The notes beneath the pieces are model-generated. The model was not told the origin of the DNA and did no database searches. It saw nothing but the letters and a program-made list of their open reading frames with translations. From IMG/VR virus record IMGVR_UViG_3300018080_000098, positions 186,001-250,000 of that record: 64,000 nt of DNA; one strand, 5' to 3'. Source of the stretch: a virus. The position numbers were made by a program, and so were the translations under genes. Below, in pieces: positions 45,236-52,496 of the stretch; position 1 is the first letter of the stretch; the number at the start of each line of letters is the position of its first letter.

Positions 45236-45797
45236 AAAACTTCACACTTTCGCCAAGCTAGACGGCTCCAACCTCCGCTTCGAGTGGACCAAGAAAAAAG
45301 GCTGGCATAAATTCGGTACTCGTCGTCATCTTTTTGACGAGAGCTTCGATGTCTATGGACCGGCGATCCCACTCTTTCGGGAACGGCTCTCCGAACCCCT
45401 CGAGCGCATTGCGCGGGACAACCGATGGGACAAGGTCATCGTATTCTGCGAGTACTACGGCCCGCAGTCGTTGGGTGGGCAACATGAGCCCGACGATCCA
45501 ATGGAGCTCACCGTCATCGACGTCAATCCTCATCGGAAGGGTATCCTCCCTCCCGTAGAATTCCTGAAGCTGTTCGAGGAATTCGGCCCTAATTATCTAG
45601 GCCACCTTACGTGGTCGTTGGGTTTTCTTTCGCGTGTGCAGAGCGGGGAAGTCGAAGGCGCCAGCTTCGAAGGCGTCGTCGGTAAGTGCACGGAAGGTAA
45701 GGTACTCAAGATGTACAAGACTAAGACGGCTGCCTGGATAGAGGCGATCCTCGAGCGCCACGGAGAGGAAAAAGGACGGAGGATAATCAACAGCTAG
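45186..45797 (+). CDS. RNA ligase (nucleotidyltransferase superfamily, Rnl2-like)
   Basis: 203 aa with all nucleotidyltransferase motifs: motif I KLDGSNLR with nucleophile Lys24, motif III/IIIa VIVFCEYYG (84-92), motif IV EGVVGK (162-167) and motif V KMYK (175-178). It seals 3'-OH/5'-phosphate RNA ends via lysyl-AMP and RNA-adenylate. The chain is compact, without a large C-terminal domain. With KptA/Tpt1 and permuted or insertion-bearing tRNA genes in the same genome, tRNA joining or repair after anticodon-nuclease attack are the leading roles; both are inference. Confidence 0.85.
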   Translation: MKSYPSIPYPGKKGTGKKLHTFAKLDGSNLRFEWTKKKGWHKFGTRRHLFDESFDVYGPAIPLFRERLSEPLERIARDNRWDKVIVFCEYYGPQSLGGQHEPDDPMELTVIDVNPHRKGILPPVEFLKLFEEFGPNYLGHLTWSLGFLSRVQSGEVEGASFEGVVGKCTEGKVLKMYKTKTAAWIEAILERHGEEKGRRIINS

Positions 45798-45799
45798 GC

Positions 45800-45814
45800 G
45801 CATCTTGTAAAATA
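45800..45814 (+). promoter_or_regulatory. phage promoter-like motif, copy 9
   Basis: GCATCTTGTAAAATA right after the RNA ligase stop. About 180 bases of untranslated sequence with CCTGGG/CCCAGG repeats follow before the gene at 45995. Confidence 0.6.
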
Positions 45815-45994
45815 CTTGTGAGCGTAACGGTTCCACGAGCCGGGTATACGCGGAGAGACTCCTGGGGAATTATAAAACCTGGGAGATACCTGGGAACGGG
45901 GTGGGCACCCAGGAGGCGCGGGGCGTAAAAAGGTCCGTCACCCGCAACGCTGAGCTTAGAGGTGGGATGCTCAGCACTTTCAACGAGAAAACAC

Positions 45995-46246
45995 ATGCTC
46001 GAGCGACGTTCCATAGTCAAAGGTACCTGCGACTGCTGCTACAGCGATGGCGATATGCTCCTCCACGTTGAGCTTGGCCTAGTGAACTTGTGTATCTGTA
46101 GCAAGTGCAGGAAGAAACTTTCCTATTTGTTGGCCACCAGCAGTAGTGGTACCCTTGCTCCCGGTGGTACAACAAAGAAAACAGTCAGCGGCGGTTCGTA
46201 CAAAACGGACACCTGTGTGCCTGTGAAGGATATTAAAAGCCGATGA
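45995..46246 (+). CDS. zinc-knuckle protein, 83 aa
   Basis: GTCDCCYSDG and LCICSKCRKK give two Cys clusters; the tail is Gly/Ser/Thr-rich. The start at 45995 is the first ATG of the frame without an overlapping structure. ATGA overlap with the next gene. Confidence 0.6.
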   Translation: MLERRSIVKGTCDCCYSDGDMLLHVELGLVNLCICSKCRKKLSYLLATSSSGTLAPGGTTKKTVSGGSYKTDTCVPVKDIKSR

Positions 46247-47226
46247 TTAGTGCAAAGCTAGTCTTCCGAGATGACGCTGGGAACCTCTGCCCACCAGGAC
46301 ATATCAACTCCCTCACGCCTGAGAAGTTTTACACAGATTGGGCCGCAGGAAAGCTGCAGCGAGACGTGGTGGTGCAAATAACTGACCCCACGGTTGTAGA
46401 GAGGGGTTTCCGCAATCCGCACTCACTCGAGTTTCAACTGGCAGGGGTAGAAACGTACTACGCATGGGGAGCGATAGACGAGGAGCTCTTGTTGGCGCCT
46501 AAACTACTCACTGTTTACCGTGACCTTTCTCCTGCTCAGGTATTGGTTACGCGACGCAACAATAAGGACTTCCACGACATCGCTTGGCACATGCTAAAGG
46601 CAGGCGTCGCAGAGAGTATTGTCGTTCGCGCCCGTGGTAAGTTGTACGCTACCTTCTACCCGCTGTCCGCAGATGTGTCTCATACAGCAGACTGGTACGA
46701 CCGCGATCCGAAGGATGTCGTACGGGACATCATCCTCGAGCTTCTAGAAAAGTGGACGAAGCGCGACAATGCTACGGTGCTGCACTTGCTCAACACTGCA
46801 TGCAATACTATCAACGACGTCTTTGCATTCAAGGAGCTCACGTCGTTTGCGGTCGACTGCATGCGTACCCAGGTGATGCGCTGGCAATTCTCGGAACCCC
46901 AGATGCACGTTTTGGCTACCGCGCGTGCACTGGCGAACATGGATCCGGAGAAGTGGAAGCGGTGGCATATGCACCCTATTTGTTTAGGTGCTCCGCATGA
47001 CGTAACATGGGCGGACTACACCAGTTCCTCTCGGGACCAGAAGGACCTGTTCCTTTGTGCGGCCCCTTCTGCGCTTGGAGCGCGCGGCGTGAAAATCGAA
47101 ATACAGGCTGAGCCTATTCGAAATACACAAACCCCTTCCACCGAGTATGGGTGGCTGTGGAGCAGCGAGATAAGCACACAGGTCACCAACTCCCGTGCCG
47201 TGGTGGCTGGTGCCTTCGAGGAGTAA
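46243..47226 (+). CDS. capsid-protein-like paralogue 2, 327 aa
   Basis: Homologous by eye to the protein at 15946: YDRDPKDVVRDIILELLEKWTKRDNATVLHLLNTA, a following ELTSFAVDCMR segment, WQFSEP ... NMDPEKW, and the C-terminus LCAAPSALGAR ... YGWLWSSEISTQVTNSRAVVAGAF. The GW...EI...V-N-x-RAV end closely recalls HK97-type major capsid proteins. If so, this would be the best capsid candidate in the window; the call rests on pattern only. Confidence 0.6.
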   Translation: MISAKLVFRDDAGNLCPPGHINSLTPEKFYTDWAAGKLQRDVVVQITDPTVVERGFRNPHSLEFQLAGVETYYAWGAIDEELLLAPKLLTVYRDLSPAQVLVTRRNNKDFHDIAWHMLKAGVAESIVVRARGKLYATFYPLSADVSHTADWYDRDPKDVVRDIILELLEKWTKRDNATVLHLLNTACNTINDVFAFKELTSFAVDCMRTQVMRWQFSEPQMHVLATARALANMDPEKWKRWHMHPICLGAPHDVTWADYTSSSRDQKDLFLCAAPSALGARGVKIEIQAEPIRNTQTPSTEYGWLWSSEISTQVTNSRAVVAGAFEE

Positions 47227-47229
47227 AAC

Positions 47230-47751
47230 ATGAGCAACCCAACTGAGCAGGAAACAAACTGCCCGAAGCATGGTTCGGTTGCCCGAGCGCTTTTCGGCTT
47301 TGACTACGTGTGTTCAGAGTGTTTAAGGGAGTACCACGAAGCCCTCGACAGATGCCCGGGTGAGCGCATTCAACGTGAAATTGAGCGCCGCATGATTTGC
47401 GGAGATCCCAAAGTAATCAGAAAGAAAACGTGGCCCGAGTACTTCGAGAAGGTGCTTAACGGCGAGAAGCGCTTCGAGCTCCGCATCGCGGACGACACCA
47501 ACTACGAGGAAGGTGATCTGCTCGTCCTCGAGGAGTGGGACCCGGAGACTCAGCAGCTTACCGGCCGCCACGTCACGCGGCGCATCGGCTACATGCTCAA
47601 CACGAAGGATTTGGATTTCATCTGTCCACAGGACGTCAAGCACCTCGGCCTCCTCGTCATGCAGTTGGAAGACCCTTCTCCTGACCTTAAAGAAGGCGAC
47701 AGAAAATGTGGATATGAGTGGGGGTGTTGGTTTGGACCAGCTGGGAGATAG
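47230..47751 (+). CDS. zinc knuckle plus DUF3850/ASCH-like domain, 173 aa
   Basis: The N-terminal CPKHGS ... CSECLREYH is a zinc knuckle. KTWPEYFEKVLNGEKRFELRIADDTNYEEGDLLVLEEWDPETQQLTGRHVTRRIGYML follows the DUF3850 (ASCH/PUA superfamily) pattern, an RNA-binding beta barrel. Probably binds RNA; target unknown. Confidence 0.75.
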   Translation: MSNPTEQETNCPKHGSVARALFGFDYVCSECLREYHEALDRCPGERIQREIERRMICGDPKVIRKKTWPEYFEKVLNGEKRFELRIADDTNYEEGDLLVLEEWDPETQQLTGRHVTRRIGYMLNTKDLDFICPQDVKHLGLLVMQLEDPSPDLKEGDRKCGYEWGCWFGPAGR

Positions 47752-47758
47752 GTTACCA

Positions 47759-48001
47759 ATGATTATTGAATGCATAGTAAGTGGGCAAGCTGTCAGTATA
47801 ACCACTACGTCCGACTTGCGCGTAGGGCAACTGCGGATGAAAGCGCTCGAGGAAACGGGGCACCCTATTGAATATTCCAACGAGTGGGAGGTACGCAATG
47901 CAGACGGCGCCTTGTTGGTAATATCAAACACCCTCGTGCACAGTGATCTTTCTGACGGCGCTACTGTTTACATAGACCCCCACCCGGGTGTTGGCGCATG
48001 A
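47759..48001 (+). CDS. ubiquitin-like beta-grasp protein (DUF2604-like)
   Basis: 80 aa with the spacing of the DUF2604-type ubiquitin-like family: short beta hairpin (CIVSGQAVSITTTSD), LRVGQLRMKALEETGHP helix, WEVRNADGALL, and a final strand DGATVYIDPHPGVGA. Family members, as I recall, end in GVGG for conjugation by E1/E2 enzymes; here the last residue is Ala (GVGA). No E1, E2 or JAB gene is seen in the window. It may be a decoy, an inhibitor or a substrate of a host conjugation system (inference). Start at 47759 behind GGGAG. Confidence 0.65.
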   Translation: MIIECIVSGQAVSITTTSDLRVGQLRMKALEETGHPIEYSNEWEVRNADGALLVISNTLVHSDLSDGATVYIDPHPGVGA

Positions 48002-48180
48002 CAGTAAACGTCGACAACAGTGGCGGCGTGTACAACATAGGTGCCGTGTTTTTGTTCTGCCCTGCTTGTGGCCATCTCCTTCATTGGACGAGAGTTCCAG
48101 GAACGTACGGACTCCTTTCTGAGTACCGCGTGAAGTGTCCAGACTGTGGTGAGTTTATGGAGAAGTGTGATGGCTGTTGA
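47998..48180 (+). CDS. zinc-ribbon protein, 60 aa
   Basis: CPACGHLL and CPDCGEFMEKCDGC make a zinc ribbon with extra cysteines. ATGA overlap with the ubiquitin-like gene, so translated together. Confidence 0.7.
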   Translation: MTVNVDNSGGVYNIGAVFLFCPACGHLLHWTRVPGTYGLLSEYRVKCPDCGEFMEKCDGC

Positions 48181-48367
48181 ATTCGACAACTGTTACGCAG
48201 AGCACCAGACCGACAAAGCACTACTGGTTTACATTCCGGAAATTTCCGACGAACCCCAGTGGGTGCCACAACAGCACATTACCGATGACAGCGAAGTGTA
48301 CCGAAAAGGTGATGAAGGCAAGCTCGTCGTCACCGATTGGATAGCTGAGAAGAAAGGGTGGGTGTAA
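48170..48367 (+). CDS. hypothetical protein, 65 aa
   Basis: ATG at 48170 behind GGAGAAG. Acidic and beta-rich. Overlaps both neighbours slightly. No family. Confidence 0.6.
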   Translation: MAVEFDNCYAEHQTDKALLVYIPEISDEPQWVPQQHITDDSEVYRKGDEGKLVVTDWIAEKKGWV

Positions 48368-49119
48368 TGCAGGAAGACCTTACAGAAGAAGTGGAAATCG
48401 CTGTCGATAGGATGCTCCACTGGCTAGACGTGTACACACGTACTCGTAGCAGCACCATCACCCCCAGCATCGAGTTTCAGCGCGCGGTCATGGACGCCGC
48501 TTTGATGAAAGCCGACGAGGGTATCAAGAAGCAGCTCGAGCAGTACGAGGCTGAAGAGGTAGCTCGAGTGAAGCGTCGGGAAGAGGTAGAGAAGAGCAAC
48601 GATCCGAAGAAGGGTTGGTGGATCCACACGTTGTCCCCTCGCATGGGCGTCAATTGGCATCTGCTTGAACGCTTCGAACAAGAGAAGTTCAAAAATCCGA
48701 AGCGCCTGTTCCTCTACCGTAAACAACGCAGCGAGCTCATGTGTGACTGCAAAGGTCGGGACGGTAGCTCCTGCGGCACGTGCTACGGTACCGGCTTCGA
48801 CGGTGGTTGGGTGTTCGCTGGGCCCTTCCCCGCGGTGGGTGTTAGAAAAGAAGCTGAGCCCGATACCGAAACCGATGGCAGGCTTCTAGGTGCAATGCAT
48901 TTCCAGGTTTCTTTGTTCCGTCGCATTATCCCTGGCGATGTGGTGGTAGACGAAGACGGTGTACGCTGGCGCGTCCTCAGAGTAGAAGGAGGGTGGAACC
49001 AGAATTACCAGTACGGCTGGCTCGTGCACGCTTTCACCGTCCACCCCACGTTGGGCCAAGCAAAGTTTCCCTTGACGCACAACGAGAAGAAGATGGAGAA
49101 GGAAGTAGATGCTGAATAG
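48367..49119 (+). CDS. protein with DnaJ-type zinc motif, 250 aa
   Basis: A helical N-terminal 120 residues is followed by CDCKGRDGSSCGTCYGTG, a DnaJ-like Cys-rich C-x-C-x-G repeat, then a beta-rich domain. No J domain is present. Function unknown. Confidence 0.65.
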   Translation: MQEDLTEEVEIAVDRMLHWLDVYTRTRSSTITPSIEFQRAVMDAALMKADEGIKKQLEQYEAEEVARVKRREEVEKSNDPKKGWWIHTLSPRMGVNWHLLERFEQEKFKNPKRLFLYRKQRSELMCDCKGRDGSSCGTCYGTGFDGGWVFAGPFPAVGVRKEAEPDTETDGRLLGAMHFQVSLFRRIIPGDVVVDEDGVRWRVLRVEGGWNQNYQYGWLVHAFTVHPTLGQAKFPLTHNEKKMEKEVDAE

Positions 49120-49636
49120 GCGCACGATTCAGGATATAGTGCTTCGTGGTTACCTTCCGACAACCACGGGAGAGCTCCGCGCTTTGGAAGAACGTCTTGT
49201 CACCTGTGGGGACGTGGAGCAGCATTTTCTCGAGTACGGGCGTCCAGGAATGCACATTTTCGGACAAGCTCCCGAGGACCACGAATGTTACCCTGGTTGC
49301 GTGCCCATCGACTACATCCCGTGCGATCACCACATCTACATCATCCGGCACGACCCTATCAACGCGTCTCCAGCTGGACCTCTAGGTGAGTTGCGTGTAC
49401 AAGGCCGGGAAACGTGCTCCCTGTGCGGCAAGCCTCTACGGTTGGCGTTCGGCATTCCTTTAGACACCAAAGATTTGGTTCTGGTGGGGTGCCCTGCCCT
49501 AAAGGAAGGCGTGACCATCGTTGACGTGTTGCCGATCTTTTCCAAAACGTTGGTGAAGGGGTCACTTGGTAGCGCGCTCAATATTCCTTACCAGCGCAGC
49601 AAATACGCGATGACTCGTGTGGATGAGAAAGTGTAG
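49109..49636 (+). CDS. hypothetical protein with zinc site, 175 aa
   Basis: Contains CYPGCVPIDYIPCDHHIY and CSLCGKPLR, suggesting metal binding. Overlaps the preceding gene by 11 bases. No recognised family. Confidence 0.65.
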   Translation: MLNRRTIQDIVLRGYLPTTTGELRALEERLVTCGDVEQHFLEYGRPGMHIFGQAPEDHECYPGCVPIDYIPCDHHIYIIRHDPINASPAGPLGELRVQGRETCSLCGKPLRLAFGIPLDTKDLVLVGCPALKEGVTIVDVLPIFSKTLVKGSLGSALNIPYQRSKYAMTRVDEKV

Positions 49637-49916
49637 GAGGGACGGTATTTTGGTAATAGGAATTATGCTCTTGCTCATAGTAATTGGGTGGACCCTTTTT
49701 GCAGCGTTCATCCAGCAGGGTATGCTTAGACGTGTCAAAGTCTACCTGTTTTTCCTTGGTACGGTGATCACGTTTTTTCTCATGTGGGGAGGGTCCATGG
49801 TTGCTTCTCCTGTTTTTGGCAGCGAAAATTTGTGGAAAGACGTTTTTGTTAAGAAATGCTCCTGTGTCTGGGAGATAAAAGATTCAACGGTTAGTCAGAA
49901 GCGCAAGCAGAAGTAA
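49623..49916 (+). CDS. small membrane protein, 97 aa
   Basis: Two transmembrane helices (ILVIGIMLLLIVIGWTLFAA and VYLFFLGTVITFFLMWGGSM) and a basic Cys-containing tail. Overlaps the preceding gene. Could be a holin-like or envelope protein. Confidence 0.65.
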   Translation: MRKCRRDGILVIGIMLLLIVIGWTLFAAFIQQGMLRRVKVYLFFLGTVITFFLMWGGSMVASPVFGSENLWKDVFVKKCSCVWEIKDSTVSQKRKQK

Positions 49917-49926
49917 AGGTACCAAG

Positions 49927-50457
49927 ATGCCAATAGAATCTGTTACTTCCATCTTGAAGCGTATCAGCGACGCTCGCAAGCTGTACGTAGAGCGCACTTT
50001 TTCTGGGCGCGCTTTCACCGAGGGCATCGATTTGGTACGCTCACAGGTAGCCGTTAAGCAGTATTACGGCCTGGCTCCAGGTATTCTGGAACCGGGAGAA
50101 ACGCTGGTAGATGGAACGTGTCTTGTCCACGTTCCTCCCAGAGAACCCGGGAAGCCTTTTCGCACGGTAACCGTATCCACGGGAGCTCCTTCTACCGCTA
50201 TCTTTGCGGGCTTCAAGTTGGGTGACGGTTTCCCCATGGTCACTGTAGGCTCCGGTCACTTCCACGTGTACACTCTTCTCTACGACAAAAATGCGGAGTG
50301 GGCGCTCGACGACCATTGCTTGCCCATTCCCGGGCCCGATGGCCTCGTGACCACAGGAGCCTTCCCAGATGACCACTTTCGTGCTATAGGTCGAGTGGTG
50401 CAGCTGCCAACGAAACACGACCCGTATTTGGGACTTGCAGGTTTCGCTCATGCGTAG
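49927..50457 (+). CDS. hypothetical protein, 176 aa
   Basis: Beta-rich with a His cluster (GSGHFHVYTL) that might bind metal. Eleven bases from the preceding gene. No family recognised. Confidence 0.65.
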   Translation: MPIESVTSILKRISDARKLYVERTFSGRAFTEGIDLVRSQVAVKQYYGLAPGILEPGETLVDGTCLVHVPPREPGKPFRTVTVSTGAPSTAIFAGFKLGDGFPMVTVGSGHFHVYTLLYDKNAEWALDDHCLPIPGPDGLVTTGAFPDDHFRAIGRVVQLPTKHDPYLGLAGFAHA

Positions 50458-50468
50458 GATGGTGCCTG

Positions 50469-50864
50469 ATGGCTGGCAACAAGAAAACTCCAAGCGGAAT
50501 CACGATTGTTCTTAACGGAAAAGAGATTGGTAAAATAACCGATTGGAAACCATCACGACAAGAAGACCGAGATGCTGGGTTCCCTAAGTACGTAGAGAAA
50601 ATCAAAGACGTGAACAAATTCCTCGAGGAGATGTGGGACAAAGAAATCGAAGTCGCCACCGGAGCTCCGTCCTTCCCCGAGCAGAGCTTCACCTTGAAAC
50701 AAGACGATTGCTCAATCACCATGATCCTAGATGGCCAAGAAACCGAGCTGGAAGAGTGTTGGTGGGAGGGCGACAACTTCGTTGTGCGTGAGAAAACCAC
50801 CGGCAAAGTGTGGGCCTTCGTAAACGCTTACCCAGTTAGTGAGAAAGTTGTAGAAGAGGTTTAG
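50469..50864 (+). CDS. hypothetical protein, 131 aa
   Basis: Acidic alpha/beta protein with repeated Trp. Next start follows after one base. No family recognised. Confidence 0.65.
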   Translation: MAGNKKTPSGITIVLNGKEIGKITDWKPSRQEDRDAGFPKYVEKIKDVNKFLEEMWDKEIEVATGAPSFPEQSFTLKQDDCSITMILDGQETELEECWWEGDNFVVREKTTGKVWAFVNAYPVSEKVVEEV

Positions 50865-50865
50865 T

Positions 50866-51116
50866 ATGGCTACTGTTTACATCATCACGGATGGTACCAC
50901 GTTTGTTGGGGCGCACACGGAGGGTGGGCTGCACTTGGCGCAGGTGTTCATGGAAAAGAACACGCGGAAATCGGGTGCCAACTTATAGCGTCTCTTTGTA
51001 TTGAAGATGCTCCATGCCTGCAGGTGCGCACGTTGGAGGTTCCTCCTGAGGATATTCATGTGTACGTCAATGCGGAGTTGGTCAAGAAGCAGCTCGGGCT
51101 CACAGAAGAGGAATAG
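50866..51116 (+). pseudogene. frameshifted small gene
   Basis: ATG at 50866 reads MATVYIITDGTTFVGAHTEG ... FMEKNTR and stops at 50986-50988. A -1 step near 50969 enters a frame that stays open with clear coding character (EIGCQLIASLCIEDAPCL ... VYVNAELVKKQLGLTEEE) and ends at 51116, 2 bases before mazG. It is either a recent indel, a sequencing error, or programmed frameshifting; no classic slippery heptamer is evident. Confidence 0.55.
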
Positions 51117-51118
51117 AA

Positions 51119-51478
51119 ATGACGTTCACAATCACCAACCGAGACAAAGAGTGGGTCCAACGTACCCAAGACCTCGCCAGCCGCCTCCACCGTATCGCCA
51201 AAGAACACGGCTGGTGGCCCAGCGAAGGACGAAACCACGGAGAAGTTATCGCCTTGGTTCACTCCGAATTGTCCGAAACTCTAGAAGCCATGCGCCACGG
51301 CAATCCACCCAGCGAGAAAATCGAAGGCTTCTCCCAAGTAGAAGAGGAGCTCGCGGACGCCATCATCCGCATTCTCGAATACTGCCACGTGCACGATGTC
51401 CGTATCGGAGAAGCTATTCTCGCGAAAGCGAAGTACAACGATCAACGTGCCTACCGGCATGGCGGCAAACAATTTTGA
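51119..51478 (+). CDS. mazG: MazG-like nucleotide pyrophosphohydrolase
   Basis: 119 aa with the all-alpha NTP-PPase signature: LVHSELSETLEAMRHG (EExxE-type helix), VEEELADAIIRILEYC, and KYNDQRAYRHGGKQF at the end. It hydrolyses (d)NTPs or ppGpp-like alarmones to monophosphates; phage MazG enzymes are linked to nucleotide-pool and stringent-response control. Single-domain length. Confidence 0.9.
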   Translation: MTFTITNRDKEWVQRTQDLASRLHRIAKEHGWWPSEGRNHGEVIALVHSELSETLEAMRHGNPPSEKIEGFSQVEEELADAIIRILEYCHVHDVRIGEAILAKAKYNDQRAYRHGGKQF

Positions 51479-51510
51479 CAGCTGTAGCTTGTTGAAACAA
51501 GGAGTCACCA

Positions 51511-51783
51511 ATGAGCCTCGACTTGGACAAGTTCAACGAAACCGCCGTAGCCTCAGTATGCTTTTATGAAGTTGACGACGAAGGTGTACGAACAGATAAA
51601 GCTGTTACCATCTCGAAGGCTGAGTGGGTAGGAGATAAAGCACGCTTCGCTTGCAGCAACGCTCTAGTTAGGTTCTTTGCAGAACTAACAACCATGGAAG
51701 TCCCCACTCCAGAAGCAATACGAGATCTCATGGACGAATATGGTATCTATCTCCATATTCCCGGAACTACACCAAATGAATAA
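51511..51783 (+). CDS. hypothetical protein, 90 aa
   Basis: Follows mazG by 32 bases with ACAAGGAG. Acidic alpha/beta protein. Overlaps the following zinc gene. Confidence 0.65.
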   Translation: MSLDLDKFNETAVASVCFYEVDDEGVRTDKAVTISKAEWVGDKARFACSNALVRFFAELTTMEVPTPEAIRDLMDEYGIYLHIPGTTPNE

Positions 51784-52108
51784 ACCTCTCTACACCAACT
51801 GCCCCGAGTGCCAAGCCAAAATGGCGCTCCCTCTCGTCCAAAGCCTCAGTGAGATAATCGGCACCTCCCCCGGTTGCCCTACCTGCGGCAAGCTCCTGTT
51901 CTGTGTACCACCGGGCAAGCTCATCCTCTTCGATGACCGAAAGCACAAAGCTACCAGAGAGCTTCCCGTTCCCTGCAAAGAGTGCCAGGGTCTCGGTGTG
52001 GTCCGCCAACAAAAAGAGGAATCTCCTGAGGATATTGCTTACGTCTCTTGTGAGATGGTGCACGCAACTTGCCCTCAGTGTAACGGAGATGGCCACGCTC
52101 GTTCGTAG
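51776..52108 (+). CDS. DnaJ-type zinc protein, 110 aa
   Basis: CPECQAK, CPTCGK, CKECQGLG and CPQCNGDG: two zinc sites, the second pair matching DnaJ Cys-rich repeats (CxxCxGxG). Probably protein or RNA binding. Confidence 0.7.
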   Translation: MNKPLYTNCPECQAKMALPLVQSLSEIIGTSPGCPTCGKLLFCVPPGKLILFDDRKHKATRELPVPCKECQGLGVVRQQKEESPEDIAYVSCEMVHATCPQCNGDGHARS

Positions 52109-52131
52109 ACGGAACGTCGTTATCTATCTGT

Positions 52132-52320
52132 GTGAACCGTGAACGCGAACTGGAGCGCACCGCTGTGACTGCCGATAATCTCGCTCCTGTTTGCTGTGGC
52201 GTTTCCAAAAGGAAGCTCGACATTCTTCATCAGCAGTACAAAGAAGAGTACCTGTGGAAGTGCGACCACTGCGGTAGTTTTACGTATCGGTTGTTGAGTA
52301 AGGATCGCGGTAGACGCTAA
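52132..52320 (+). CDS. small zinc-knuckle protein, 62 aa
   Basis: GTG start. CCGVSKRKL and CDHCGSF form a likely zinc site around a helix. Its stop abuts a structured RNA segment. Confidence 0.6.
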   Translation: MNRERELERTAVTADNLAPVCCGVSKRKLDILHQQYKEEYLWKCDHCGSFTYRLLSKDRGRR

Positions 52321-52389
52321 CGTGCGCTGTGTGCCTAGGCGAAGCAGAGAGATGCCGAGCGCACGTCTCCCAAGTAGCGGTTTACCACT
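52321..52389 (+). ncRNA. structured RNA upstream of a terminator
   Basis: GTGCGCT (52322-52328) pairs exactly with AGCGCAC (52358-52364), and a TAGCGG/CCACTA hairpin follows. The segment ends in the terminator at 52390. It could be a small RNA or the 3' end structure of the upstream operon. Confidence 0.45.
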
Positions 52390-52425
52390 AAGGCACGAGG
52401 CCTCCCGCTTCGTGCCTTAATTTTT
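52390..52425 (+). terminator. intrinsic terminator
   Basis: AAGGCACGA / TCGTGCCTT (9 perfect pairs) followed by AATTTTT. Confidence 0.85.
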
Positions 52426-52441
52426 GCCCCGAATATTTTTC

Positions 52442-52470
52442 TTGACAACGTAAAGTGGATGTAGTATTGT
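52442..52470 (+). promoter_or_regulatory. sigma70-like promoter
   Basis: TTGACA, 17-base spacer, TATTGT. Directly after a terminator and 27 bases before the GHKL gene, so that gene has its own transcription start. Shares ACAACGTAAAGT with the region of the 44426 promoter. Confidence 0.7.
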
Positions 52471-52496
52471 TTCCTACACAACGGAGGTGATATTAC

